DNA of 25,000 nucleotides, taken from positions 43,508,652-43,533,651 of the forward strand of contig CM022665.1 in assembly GCA_012295275.1 (NCBI GenBank), written 5' to 3'. The stretch comes from Chrysomallon squamiferum. Lineage: Eukaryota; Mollusca; Gastropoda; Neomphalida; Peltospiridae. Position 1 is the stretch's first letter; the number at the start of each line of letters is the position of its first letter. This document shows, in pieces, positions 10,425-20,076 of this stretch. The notes under the pieces are model-generated. The model made no database searches and was not told the DNA's origin. It saw only the letters and a list, made by a program, of their open reading frames with translations. The position numbers were made by a program, and so were the translations under genes.

Positions 10425-10519
10425 TGTGGGTACCTGTATGCAGGTGAAAAGGTCAGAGGTCATTTAATAATTAGTGTTAAAAATCACAAATGTTTTACGT
10501 TTTTCTCAAAATTAAGATG
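10425..10519 (+). repeat. DR1-bearing dispersed repeat, copy B
   Basis: The partner of 7543-7641 in opposite orientation, about 2.8 kb away. It contains a perfect DR1, AGGTCA-G-AGGTCA, at 10450-10462. In six of the seven differences copy A carries A or T where copy B carries G or C. This fits decay of methylated CpG or general AT drift in copy A. Downstream the similarity ends at a TG-rich patch. Confidence 0.8.
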
Positions 10520-11160
10520 TGTAAAAAATGTGTGTGTGTTTATAGTAAACACATGTATATGGTTGGGAATGCTTGTGAATGTGGATATTTTTTTGAACGA
10601 TGTGTATGTTACCTTAATCTGAGAACTGGAGTCTGATTTTAAATATTATATATATATGTATTTTTTTTTTTTTTTTTTTTTAAATTGCTATATTCTTTTA
10701 TGTAAAAATATTAGATTGGGTACCTTGTAACATCTGACACACACACACACACACACCCATACAGATATAGATACATACACACAAACTTACATAGACAAAT
10801 ACTGCATGTATCTGTTACATACTTACAAATGCTGATAAGTGAACATCTATTGTTTTGCTTTTTAACATTACAACAGGTCATCCATTATTTCTAAAATTTA
10901 CAGTCTTTATCTCAGCTCATCTAAAGCCTGCACTTGTAAATCTACACCGAGCTTTAAATAAGAAAATAAACAATTTTTTGAAAAACAACTCTTTAGTACC
11001 ATGACCGTTAATGGCTACAAAATGTCTGATCTTTATCATGCAGTCACGAAGAAAAAAACAAAACAAGAACACAACAGAATCTCTGAAATGCACTTAGTCA
11101 TGTGTTATCGTTACCAAGTAGTCCTTCTCATGATACTGTCACATCAACAAGGTGCAGACT
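10520..11160. repeat. AT-rich DNA with poly(T) and (CA)n
   Basis: Poly(T) at about 10661-10681 after a TA run, and (CA)11 at 10735-10756 with degenerate CATACA to about 10790. The rest is unique AT-rich sequence with no visible gene. Confidence 0.75.
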
Positions 11161-11374
11161 CACTTTGAAAAAAAAAAAAAAAAAAAAAAAACACGCACCC
11201 CCTGCCCCTGAAAACCCCCATCCCTGAATCCCCCCTAGAAATCTATTAAACCAATCAAAATATAATAATAATATAATGGGATACCTGACAGGTCAGTAGC
11301 ACTGGTATGACCAGCCAGCCAATCTCTCGTTCTTTTTGTTCCCACCCCCACCTATTGCCATTCATCAGTCGGTC
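11161..11374. other. Poly(A)24 and C-rich flank
   Basis: Poly(A) at 11168-11191 is followed by CACCCCC-type C-rich runs to about 11236, then unique sequence. Confidence 0.6.
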
Positions 11375-11453
11375 GGGGGGGGGGTATTGTTCGAGAGAGC
11401 TGAAGGTGGATCTGAAACAGGTGTTGTGTGGTGGTGGTGGTGGTGGGGGGGGG
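11375..11453 (+). repeat. G-rich tract with potential G-quadruplex
   Basis: A run of ten G at 11375-11384, then (GGT)n leading into nine G at 11430-11453. The second block has at least five closely spaced GG runs plus the G9 run, which is enough for a two- or three-tetrad quadruplex on the plus strand. The reading frame with W/G runs is a repeat artefact. Confidence 0.6.
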
Positions 11454-11660
11454 CTGAGGTTCCCATAGCGCTGTGTCCATTGTTTGTTTCATTGATGTTT
11501 ACGATTTATTTTGCTAATAAGGGAGAAATGAATTTCGTGTGTTCTGCGTTTCTAATGTCGTTCTTTTTTGCCACCATTCTGGTTTGGTTAAGGAAAGATC
11601 TTGCATCGTTCCTGTTTATACGACCGTTATGAAAAATAAAAACATTAATACATAAAATGA
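11454..11660. other. Unique spacer
   Basis: No gene, RNA or repeat is recognised. Confidence 0.45.
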
Positions 11661-11662
11661 TG

Positions 11663-11707
<45 letters not shown>
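11661..11707. repeat. (AAT)n microsatellite
   Basis: About fifteen AAT triplets. They encode the poly(I) run seen in a minus-strand frame. Confidence 0.95.
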
Positions 11708-11708
<1 letters not shown>

Positions 11709-12440
11709 CATTCTTGTTATCCATACCACAACTTACCCATGTTTTAAAAAAAGAAGAAGAAAAAAGAAAGTATTTGCTTCTCTAATTACACCAGTACTTT
11801 GAAATCTGTTGTTTATAGACATTAGAATAAATTACTTTCTGACTGGTAGCAGGGTTCAGGGCAGTGTTTAGAAACACACCTTTGAGCAGAGAGCATTCAC
11901 CTATCCACTGTCCTGTCACTGAGAGACATAGGTGTTGCACAACATTCCACCTGTAATTTACCTGTATCACAGAAAAAACTGGTTTGCCAATGGTTTATCA
12001 CCTGAAAATATTCCTTTTCCACCCAAGCCCCAACCTCAGTGATACATACTATAAATCATCCATATTGGTTCCCCTTACAAAAACCTCTACATTACTAATT
12101 AACACGTTAGTCACCTACCCATACAACACAAGAAATGACTCCACCCTAACCCAAACGACTTTACTCAAATGTGTCACTGAAAAGTACTGATACCTCTATA
12201 CCCCTGTCTAACCAAAACTGACTGTAACAGAAAGACACATGTTACTAACCCCATCCCAAAACCATACTGACCTTTTTACATTGGGGAAACAGTTTCTTCT
12301 GTGTCATCATATCCCTTACTGTATTGTCACAAGCAATACTGGACATTTCTCTTAATCTTTTATTTTCTTTTTTTTTAAATTATCAAAGTGTTATTTATAA
12401 GCTCTCAGTTCTGTTTACTACTCTCGTCCCTTCACTCCAC
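11708..12440. other. Unique AT-rich DNA, no feature
   Basis: Short frames (11782-11970 minus, 11984-12190 plus) lack any recognisable motif. From about 12000 to 12300 the plus strand is rich in C and A and poor in G, a mild strand skew. Confidence 0.5.
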
Positions 12441-13067
12441 TTATTTTATTATTATTATTATTTTTTTTTTTTTCTAAACTACATTCTTGTTGACAATGGA
12501 AAATTGTTCTCTCTATCATGTTTAAAAGTCATTAATCATTCGGGTATCATTTTCATTGCTCCTGCCTCCTTCCTCAAGAGAATGATAAATACTGGGAGTG
12601 GTTTCGTTTAATGGTTGGGTCACTGAGATGACCAGTGGTCAAATTCCGGGTCCCTGCAGGAGAATAAATAGTATTTTCATGATTTACACGGCAAGTTAAG
12701 AGTTTCGATTTCTCTTGGTTTTGTTCTGACATTGTTCAAGGGCAAGAAGGAATGGATAAGTAATGGGGGATTGTCATGTAAAGAAATATCCAGTTTTATC
12801 ATTAAATGTGTCGAAATTTTCATGTGTTTTTTTCGTTCATTCTGAATTCATTTAAAACTGTCAAAAAATATCATGATTATTATTTGTTATTGTTTTATTA
12901 TTATTATTATTATTGTTATATTATTGTTGTTATTATTATTAATAAAAATGTTTTAACTGTTTTTAATAAAACAATTCTACATCCTTATTTAAAAATAAAC
13001 ATATCAAAAGCATTTCCTTTTTCATTGACTTAAACTTTATTGATAATTATTTCATAACAATTTCTTA

Positions 13068-13113
<46 letters not shown>

Positions 13114-13129
13114 GTAATAATAATAATGC
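12441..13129. repeat. (ATT)n/(AAT)n and poly(T) clusters with unique spacers
   Basis: ATT/poly(T) at about 12447-12474, ATT-rich at about 12877-12942, and (AAT)n at 13068-13128. The unique sequence between them (12475-12876) holds no recognisable gene. Confidence 0.85.
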
Positions 13130-13402
13130 ATTTTCTTCTGTTTTTTTATCCAGAATTATATCTTTGATTTTAATCAGCTTTTTCCCAAATTCTCTCTTTT
13201 AGTAAATATTAGTATTAATAGAAAATAAATGTTTAAAATAAAAATTCCAATTTTACATTTTAAAAATGTTTCTTAAACCTTTTGTAATCCTCTTTACTAA
13301 ATATTAGCAATACCATCAAATACATTTTTGAATTTCTTTGCTAATATTTATGATTTTTTTTTTTTTTTAATTCCACTATTTCCTTCTCACCAGAATATAT
13401 CA

Positions 13403-13434
<32 letters not shown>

Positions 13435-13500
13435 CTCTAATCCTGTTTAAAACCAAATATTAGTATTAATAACAAATAACCTTTTCCCTCCTGAATATAT
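13130..13500 (+). repeat. Degenerate local duplications around AAATATTAG
   Basis: AAATATTAGTATTAATA occurs at 13204 and 13455, and a related AAATATTAGCAAT at 13299. The 13299 and 13455 copies share a preceding TAATCCT(C/G)TTTA block, so they are homologous. A CCAGAATTATAT / CCAGAATATAT block also recurs, near 13152 and 13391. A poly(T)26 (13409-13434) has expanded inside the last unit. Confidence 0.5.
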
Positions 13501-13720
13501 TTTCATTCCAAGAGTTATGTCTTCCTGGCTGAACTCTCCAGTTTTGTGGGTGTGTGAAAACAGAGTCATGTGGACCTAGCCAAGAACTCGAGTACAAAAA
13601 TGTGGACCTCGTATTCAGACTGGACTCGAATGCTGGTCAGTTGTGGGCTGCAGAAATTGATTTCAGCCTGAGACAAACACCACCATGTGGACAGGCTGCG
13701 TTTTAACCATTCCAAACATT
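13501..13720. other. Unique island with ATGTGGAC repeated three times
   Basis: ATGTGGAC occurs near 13568, 13600 and 13685. The first two are followed by CTAG or CTCG. The region is less AT-rich than its flanks and free of microsatellites. No open frame is convincing. Confidence 0.3.
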
Positions 13721-14046
13721 TCTCTTCTCTTTATCAAAAGATTATAAGCACATGTTTTCAAAGAAGTGAATTTCTGTCGAGCACAATTTCCTGTATTGAG
13801 TCATTTGGTTGTGTTGTGAGTCTTTTTTTTTTTCAATTTCCAGATGGTATTGTCTGTGATTTTTGTCTTTTGAGAGGGTTCTCTGTCTCTTCTGAAATTA
13901 TTATTATTTTTTTTATTATTTTTATTTTTAATGTTGTTTTAAACTGTTATTTGTATTTTTGGTAGTTCCACTTTTTTTTTTTTTTTTAATATATTTAATT
14001 AGTGCTGTGATTATTTTTTTTTTAAATATTTATTTATTTATTATTG

Positions 14047-14077
<31 letters not shown>

Positions 14078-14190
14078 TTATTATTATTATATTATTATTA
14101 TTTATTTATTTATTTTATTACTTTATTTTATTTTGTTTTTGTTTGGCTTTAGTAGTTATTTTAAATTACTTATTTATTAATATTTTTAAT
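13721..14190. repeat. T-rich and (ATTT)n/(ATT)n low complexity
   Basis: T-rich from about 13900, then long ATTT and ATT arrays at about 14028-14130. The frames encoding F/I/Y/L runs are artefacts. Confidence 0.85.
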
Positions 14191-14580
14191 AATAATTTGA
14201 ATCCAGAATGTTGGTAACAGGTTTCTATTCTTGTATTAAGAAAAAAAATCTAATAATTAATGTTAAAATATATTGAGAAAAAACTAAATCTTCCTTTATT
14301 CATTATTTTTTCACATCACTGGCAGGCTTAAATGCACATTCAAGCAGTAGCAGAAAAATATATGAAAGCAGGAAGTTCAGCCATTTTGTTTACAGTTGGC
14401 ACTTCCATGCATTTCAACACAAAAGGATTAAAAACAAATGTTGGTTTATTTCACAAAGTAATCGTATAAATATTTTAATATACAGTGAGGAGATGGTGGT
14501 AAACAGTGTAATGTGGACTAGACAGTGAAAAGTAAATTAATTTTGAGATATTTCTGTTTGTTCTGTCAATAAAACTAGAC
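14191..14580. other. Unique AT-rich DNA, no feature
   Basis: Nothing recognisable. Confidence 0.5.
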
Positions 14581-14584
14581 TTCA

Positions 14585-14846
14585 ATGAATAATTATCTGC
14601 AATTTGATATTTATAAAAAAAAAAAAAAAAATTAATACTCTTTAAATATTGGATCAATACACTGTTACAACAACAAAAAACCACAAAAAAACCCCAACAA
14701 ATTTAAATAAATAAAAAGAATAAAAATTAAAAAATTAAAAAGTTTTTCAAGAGCTGATATTAACTGTAAAGGCTAATTATCTGCAATTTGGTATTTATAA
14801 AAGAATTATTTTAAAACTCTTTGAGTATTGAATACACAGTATTCAT

Positions 14847-14883
<37 letters not shown>

Positions 14884-15000
14884 GTACTGCTTAATATTAG
14901 GTTTTGTAGATGATATTAATTTTAAAGCTACCATTTTTTTTTTGCATTTACATATATATATTTTTTTAGACATCTTATACATTTTAAAAATGTTTTATTT
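14585..15000 (+). repeat. Local tandem duplication, ~156-184 bp
   Basis: AATTATCTGCAATTTG followed by TATTTATAAAA occurs at 14591 and 14775 (184 bp apart), with matching downstream ACTCTTT..TATTG blocks. A third, weaker copy begins with GATATTAATTTTAAAGCTA near 14911 and corresponds to GATATTAACTGTAAAGGCTA near 14755 (156 bp apart). A poly(A)17 (14615-14631) and a (TA)n run (14850-14879) lie within the units. Confidence 0.65.
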
Positions 15001-15240
15001 AACTGAATCACTCCGTTTTAATCTCTTTGATATAATAAAAGATTTTCTATCAAACAGGCTGGGTAATATAAGATATAGAGTATATTGTTTTATATTTTTT
15101 ATGCAAATTTTTGTTTTCATGACATCAGTGGTTTAAATTAAAATTTAAACTTAATTAATTAATTACAAGATAAAAACTCAACAACAAAAACCCCAAATGC
15201 ACTATATTTTTTGTTTTGCTAATGAATTTAATGAAGAAAA
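15001..15240. other. AT-rich DNA with a long palindrome
   Basis: A palindrome with 9 bp arms, GTTTAAATT / AATTTAAAC, at 15131-15150 with a two-base centre. No gene is visible. Confidence 0.45.
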
Positions 15241-15480
15241 GAGCACATAAAGCCAATTTAATCCACAAATGACCTTGTATAAACAAAAGAATAAGATGTA
15301 AGCTTTAATTAATTTTTTAAAGGAAAATAATTAGAAAAAAAAAATAACATCTTTATCTTTTCAGTGCTACAGAATAGTAAGCCATGTTTATCTGAAACAC
15401 ATTTGTATGAATGAAAGATTGGACGTTAAGCTTCAATGAATTATTAATTGAAAAATAAACATTGGTGCAAATCTTTTAAA
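15241..15480 (+). repeat. Diverged direct duplication, ~128 bp apart
   Basis: TTGTAT(A/G)AA(C/T)(A/G)AAAGA near 15275 matches the segment near 15403. Both are followed by a shared (G/T)TAAGCTT(T/C)AAT segment. The identity is modest and the sequence AT-rich, so this is only suggestive. Confidence 0.35.
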
Positions 15481-15619
15481 CTGTTTTTGTTGGATGTTTA
15501 TCAGAGCATCTATGAGATAAGCTGGAAAGATAATAAAAGGAGATTATCAAATATTTTATTAATGAACATTATTTATCAAGTTATTCATTTCCAAAATCAG
15601 GTTCGTCATCATTAACTGT

Positions 15620-15860
15620 CAGAATTATTATTATTTTTATTATTTTACTAATACTACCATTACTATTATTATAAATTATTATTATTATTATTATATTTTA
15701 CTACTACTATTACTATAATTATAAATTATTTATTTATTTATTATTATTTAACTACTCCTACTACTGTTACTATCATTATAAATTATTATTATTATTATTA
15801 TATTTTACTAGTACTACTATTATAATAAATTATTATTTATTATTGTTATCTTCATCATTA
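15620..15860 (+). repeat. Higher-order array, ~50-57 bp unit of ATT plus ACT blocks
   Basis: TTTTACTA-type starts recur at about 15643, 15696, 15746 and 15803. Each is followed by ACTACTATT, then ATAAATTATT, then an (ATT)n run. The microsatellite is thus nested in a regular longer unit of four copies. Confidence 0.75.
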
Positions 15861-16174
15861 TTATAATTATTATCTTCTTTTGATCTTCCCTTCTCTTCAT
15901 AAATATAACAAATAAATCAATCAAAACAGAGAATAGACAAAAAAATATTGTTGTTAAAATACATAATTCAAATGTAAAGGTAAATACTAAAACTATTACT
16001 AGTAGTAATAGTGGGTTCAAACAGAAGTTTCTAGTGTTTTTCAGTTAGGTTGTGTTTGACCACATGACTTTGTTTTCTGAAATGTATGATGTATTCTAAA
16101 ACATGAACAAAATGGTATCCATATGGATCAAATAAATACTGTCACTGAATTTCACTTAAAAATGCTATGGGCTT
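15861..16174. other. Unique AT-rich DNA, no feature
   Basis: Nothing recognisable. Confidence 0.5.
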
Positions 16175-16320
16175 TTGTTACAACCCAGTACCAACAACAT
16201 CAACATCATCAACAACAACAAAAACAACACAAATAACAATAACAACAATAATAATATTGTCTGTTATTGTATTAAAGAAAACAATAATTACAACATCAAC
16301 AGCAATAATAATAATAATGT
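16175..16320. repeat. CAA/CAT/AAT triplet tract
   Basis: Degenerate ACAACA, CATCAA and AATAAT repeats. The poly(N) reading frame is a repeat artefact. Confidence 0.9.
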
Positions 16321-16399
16321 TTATTGTGTAAAAATAGATTTGACAAAAGGTGAGAGTATCAGAAGGAAACTATCAGCTGTTTGTGTTAGTGAACTTCTC

Positions 16400-16800
16400 A
16401 AATAAAAAATCATTCATTTCGCATTGAACGTCCCACTGTTTCATTTTCGACCGGTCTTGTACGAAATGATATGCCAGAAATGTTTTGTATTTGCAACAGG
16501 CGCTGAGAACCAGTCAATACACTGGGAATCTGTAATGGGAACCATTTAGAGCATTGATTAAAAAGAATTTCTGTCAATATTATGATGGCATGGAATGGTT
16601 TGGATCTTGTAAAAATAACGAAAAATCCACTCAATGATTGCTTTTGCAATTGGTATTGGTTTTCTCAAATTTACAGTCCCAGGCACGCACGTGTTGTCCC
16701 CCATTCTTACAAGTGTTGACCTTGTATTGAGTTCAGAGTTCAAGGTCGGTGAATGACTTTTTCTTAGCTGCATGATGATCTGCTTCTCAGTGATTAAAGT
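16400..16800. promoter_or_regulatory. Unique island with homeodomain, E-box and nuclear-receptor motifs
   Basis: About 400 bp without simple repeats between microsatellite fields. Visible motifs are ATTGATTA (homeodomain/Pbx-like) near 16554, CTGTCAAT (Meis/TGIF core plus AT) at 16571-16578, CACGTG at 16688-16693, TGACCTTG at 16717-16724 and TCAAGGTC ending at 16747. The last two are inverted copies of the monomeric FTZ-F1/ERR-type site, 16 bp apart. The minus-strand 79-codon frame here matches nothing I recognise. An enhancer function is inferred from clustering only. Confidence 0.3.
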
Positions 16801-16978
16801 CTGTTTTGTTTGACAACACCACTAATGTAACATCGATTAATTTTTCTATCATCAGTGATTGGATGTTAAACATTTGTTATTCCTCTCGTGTGGCCTTCAG
16901 GAGAGAAACCAGCTGTATTCTGCCATTAGCAACAAGTAACCTTTTACATGAACCTTCTCACAGATCCCATAAGTAAAT
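16801..16978. other. Unique spacer
   Basis: Nothing recognisable. Confidence 0.45.
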
Positions 16979-17122
16979 GAAAAATAAAATAAAATAAAAT
17001 AAAATAAACATCTGTTGGTATTGGTATTAGACTATTACTGTTATTATTATTATTATTATTATTATCATTATTATTTTATTACTTTATTACTTTATTATTA
17101 TTATTATTATTATTATTATTGT
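16979..17122. repeat. (AAAAT)n and (ATT)n microsatellites
   Basis: A pentanucleotide run of about five units at about 16982-17007, and ATT arrays at about 17038-17122 with short interruptions. Confidence 0.95.
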
Positions 17123-17471
17123 CATCATTCATGCCTTGCTTTTCTTTATTGTATCTTATATTATTATATTATCTAAAGTAGTATAATACTTATTACTGTT
17201 GTTATTACGTTTGCATATATTTATATTCTGTACATTCTAAGACTAAATTAAAAAAAATATGTAACATTATGTTATATGAAAAAAGTTTATTCAGGAAAGA
17301 TTTACTTTTTATTTTTGGAAACGTGTGTGCGTGTTTGAACGCGTGTATATGTGCGGGCGTGTGTGTAAATACATTGCTATACATTTCCAGGATTATCTTT
17401 AAAATCACGCAGAACCGATGAAAGATGGTGGAAAAAAAAAGATTTAAAATAAAAGTGTTACTTTCCGTAAG
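17123..17471. other. AT-rich DNA with short TG/CG alternating tract
   Basis: A purine-pyrimidine alternating GTGTGTGCGTG and GCGTGTATATGTGCG region at about 17322-17367 is potentially Z-DNA-forming. No gene seen. Confidence 0.45.
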
Positions 17472-17830
17472 GTGTTAAAATTCAGCAACTTTCCAGTGTT
17501 CATTTTTCATTACACCACCCATCAAGCAGCAGGGGGAGAGGAGTGTATGTATGTGAGGATGGGGGGGGGAAGCAACATGCAAGAAATGACAGCAAACAGA
17601 GGTAAGCTAACAAAAGCTGCCGTTCCTAACGCCACAACTTCGCCGGGTCTTCCGCACGCATTTCTGTTTGTTTTGAAATCCCTCCTTAAATCTGAGAGCT
17701 CCGACATCACTTTCCAAGGCTTCTGGGACGAAATCCGTTTGGAATTTAAGTAATTAGATGATCCAATGAAAAAGACCAAATATTTGCCCGTGCACCTCTG
17801 TCCAGGTTTTTGTTTCATACGTGATCTGCC
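17472..17830. other. Unique island with overlapping short ORFs on both strands
   Basis: Two frames overlap. Plus, 17472-17753: 93 codons, GTG start, so an ATG-initiated protein would be shorter. Minus, 17522-17818: 98 codons with a true ATG and a hydrophobic stretch of about 20-25 residues, around residues 61-85, that could be a membrane segment. I recognise neither. The minus ATG context is poor (C at -3). A good plus-strand splice donor, GAG|GTAAGC, lies at about 17603. The sequence is CpG-bearing and free of repeats apart from a G9 run at about 17562-17570. It could be an exon or a regulatory island; the evidence for coding is weak. Confidence 0.2.
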
Positions 17831-18117
17831 TGCATCAGTGAAGTTGCCAGGTTTGTGCTTCGTCTCATATTCTGTTCTCTAAATATGCCCGTCTTATCAT
17901 GTAGCCTTGGTGACTGTTTGTTGACGTCAAGGTTCGAAATAACTTACTTAGGATCAAACTATTTCCTCATTACAGTTTATGCAACAAATGATGGAGCTGT
18001 AGAAAACATCGGGGTTGGGTTTTTTTTGTTTGTTTTTTTGGTTCTGTTTATAAAGTTTATGCAATAAAACTGCTCTGTTTTTCTTTATGATATGATTTGA
18101 GTTGATTTTTTAATTTT
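17831..18117. promoter_or_regulatory. Unique segment with palindromic CRE
   Basis: TTGACGTCAA, a 10 bp palindrome with the full CRE TGACGTCA at 17922-17929, followed by AGGTTCGAAA. The rest is unique with T-rich tails. Binding by CREB/ATF-type factors is a motif-level inference only. Confidence 0.25.
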
Positions 18118-18372
18118 TATTTTTTTTTTTTTTTTTTATTATTATAAGCTTATTTAATAAGATCACATTTTTGTATCTTTCAAACAAAACCAAAAAAAAA
18201 AAAAAATAATAATAAAAAAAAAAAAATAAAATAATTTGTTTATGAAAGTATGTAACTGGATCATTTATGAGTGAAATTGGGAATTAACAGATTCTTCATG
18301 TTAAATCTTGTAACAAACTCCAGCCTATTATCATTATTATTATTGATTTTTTTTTTTTTTTTTTTTTTTTTT
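18118..18372. repeat. Poly(T)/poly(A) cluster
   Basis: Poly(T) at about 18119-18137, A-rich runs at 18192-18232, and poly(T)27 at about 18346-18372. Confidence 0.9.
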
Positions 18373-18539
18373 GGTTACTTTTCGTTTACATATACAAACC
18401 ACTTAACAAAACAACAACAATAATAACAAAATTTAAAAAAATGGAATGACAACAACAATACCACCAATAATAATAATTACAAATGCATAAACATATATTT
18501 AAACAGTATTTTTTCAAACTGCCATAGAAGGATACAGAT

Positions 18540-18680
18540 TTTCTCATTATAATCATCATCATCATCATCATCATCAGAACTGCTCCTCAAATTATAACCA
18601 TCATAATAACAACTGTTATTCGTATTATCATCGTAATAGCTACAAGAATATAACCACCATCATCATCATCATCATCACAG
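18540..18680. repeat. (ATC)n microsatellite pair
   Basis: ATC/CAT arrays at about 18551-18576 and 18655-18678 with degenerate ATAAT between. Confidence 0.9.
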
Positions 18681-19457
18681 TTGCTGTTAATATGATTAAT
18701 CATCATTTTAATTGCTAGTTATTTTAATTGTCATCATAACAGGTATTCATATTAGCATACAGCTACAGATGAAATAGCTAATTTTCAGCGAATGTCGAGG
18801 AATGTAGACTTTCATCACCATTTAGCTGTGGTATTTCGCAATTCCAAGGACATCCCCAGAGAATTATGGGATTGAGCATTTCCTTGTTTTCTGATACATT
18901 TTTGTGAAGTTTTCACAAATCCTCTATCACACCCACTCACACACTATTTATTACACTTCACAAACTGATAATTTCCTGACAGTTAATAGTAACATCACCA
19001 GTTACATATTTCCGTTTCAAAAGTTTTTTTTCTTATTCTATATCGTTACTTCTGAAATCTTTAATTTCCTCGTATGTATTTTTACCAAAGGTACAATTCA
19101 AGATATATTTTAAAAAAAAAGAAGAAGAAAAAAAAATATTTCTTTTCTGAATTGGTCAGATGTTTAACAAACTGCACATATTCAGTTTCGTCAACAGAAC
19201 AATGAAAAAAAACGACAACAATGGCTGTCTGTTTCGGCCATATTTGTTTTCAAAGGTTGAGTTTAAAAACAATGGAGAAGGAAGGAAGTTATTATAATTA
19301 TGTAACATGGAGGTGAAAAATATCAGGAATCTTGTTAGACTGGAATCTTGAAGCACTTCTGTTGTTATCAAGTTGACTGTAACTCATTGTTTGAACACAT
19401 CTGACTTGAAATGGATACAGGATCAGTTCTTAGTGAGGCATTTTTTTTTAACTGCTT
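18681..19457. other. Unique AT-rich DNA, no feature
   Basis: No exon, RNA gene or repeat recognised. The short frames at 18904-19113 and 19156-19371 have no known motif. Confidence 0.5.
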
Positions 19458-19472
19458 GTTGATTCGGTCAGT

Positions 19473-19515
19473 GGTAACGTCGGACTTCGGTAATTTCCGA
19501 CTGGTAATCTCGGCC
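19473..19515 (+). repeat. Left terminal iterated motif of the element
   Basis: Three successive units: GGTAACGTCGGACTT, then CGGTAATTTCCGACT, then GGTAATCTCGGCCCG. CpG-containing and unlike the AT-rich surroundings. Confidence 0.75.
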
Positions 19516-19560
19516 CGTTTTTAAATTGATGGAGATCTTGATTCAGAATGATTTCCTGCT

Positions 19561-19576
19561 CCCTAGATGGCAGCAC
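19561..19576 (+). promoter_or_regulatory. CTCF-like motif inside the element
   Basis: CCCTAGATGGCAGCAC agrees with the animal CTCF core (CCASYAGRKGGCRS) at about 12 of 14 positions, including the AGATGGCAG half. Transposable elements carrying CTCF sites are known in other animals; occupancy here is inference. Confidence 0.3.
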
Positions 19577-19763
19577 TGATGCTTGCGTGTAAAAACGCTT
19601 TGTGAAGTTGAGTGATTTGGAACTGTTCTAACATATACGAGTTTGTCTCGGTTTCTCATTAATTAAGTTCGGTTTTAATGATTATTATTGAGTTAAAAGT
19701 AATAACGGTATTAGCCAAGCAAGCAGTAAGCATCTAGACTGTACTTTATAAAAAGTTGTTGGA

Positions 19764-20037
19764 TTTAATAAAGACGAAATATATAGTATAAACTGTTATT
19801 TGGTGTGAAAGAGCATGTGGATGAAAAACTTACCAACATACACACGCACGCACATTTACACATACGCAATTCATAGTTTATTTAATGAAGACAGAATGTA
19901 TAGTACAAACTGGCGTGAATGAGCATGTGGGTGAAAAACCTAAATACATACACACTTACACATACACATTTAACAGTTTATTTAATAAAGATGGACTATA
20001 TAGTATAAATTGGGTTATTTGGAATGAATGAGCAAGT
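19764..20037 (+). repeat. Three ~100-117 bp tandem units inside the element
   Basis: Unit starts are at 19764, 19881 and 19981. The first two contain a CA/CG-containing microsatellite-like tail (ACATACACACGCACGCACA type). The third is truncated by the right terminal motif. The units are about 80% similar by eye. Confidence 0.8.
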
Positions 20038-20076
20038 GGGGTTACCAGTCCGAGATTACCAAAGTCCGAGGTTATC
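20038..20076 (-). repeat. Right terminal iterated motif of the element
   Basis: The reverse complement of the left terminal motif. It reads GGTTACCAGTCCGAG, then ATTACCAAAGTCCGAG, then GTTAT on plus. Confidence 0.75.

Noticed and set aside
7543-10519. A ~3 kb DNA transposon with the DR1 repeats as terminal inverted repeats
   Set aside because: No target-site duplication is visible outside the pair, no transposase frame lies between, and the interval contains an unrelated minisatellite and ordinary unique DNA. Two dispersed repeats in opposite orientation explain it more simply.
12630-12660. tRNA or SINE B-box-like GGTCAAATTCCGGGTCC
   Set aside because: Spacing and bases do not fit the B-box, no A-box at the right distance, and no cloverleaf can be folded by eye.
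13687-14180. Hydrophobic frames rich in F, I, L and Y
   Set aside because: They are translations of T-rich and ATTT/ATT repeats, not membrane proteins.
14245-14275. Third copy of the 7543/10425 repeat
   Set aside because: An 18-base AT-only match (TAATAATTAATGTTAAAA) is shared with copy A, but neither flank continues. This can arise by chance in AT-rich DNA.
17922-17945. tRNA-like B-box AGGTTCGAAAT
   Set aside because: The consensus CC is missing and there is no acceptor stem or A-box. The palindromic CRE explains the distinctive part.
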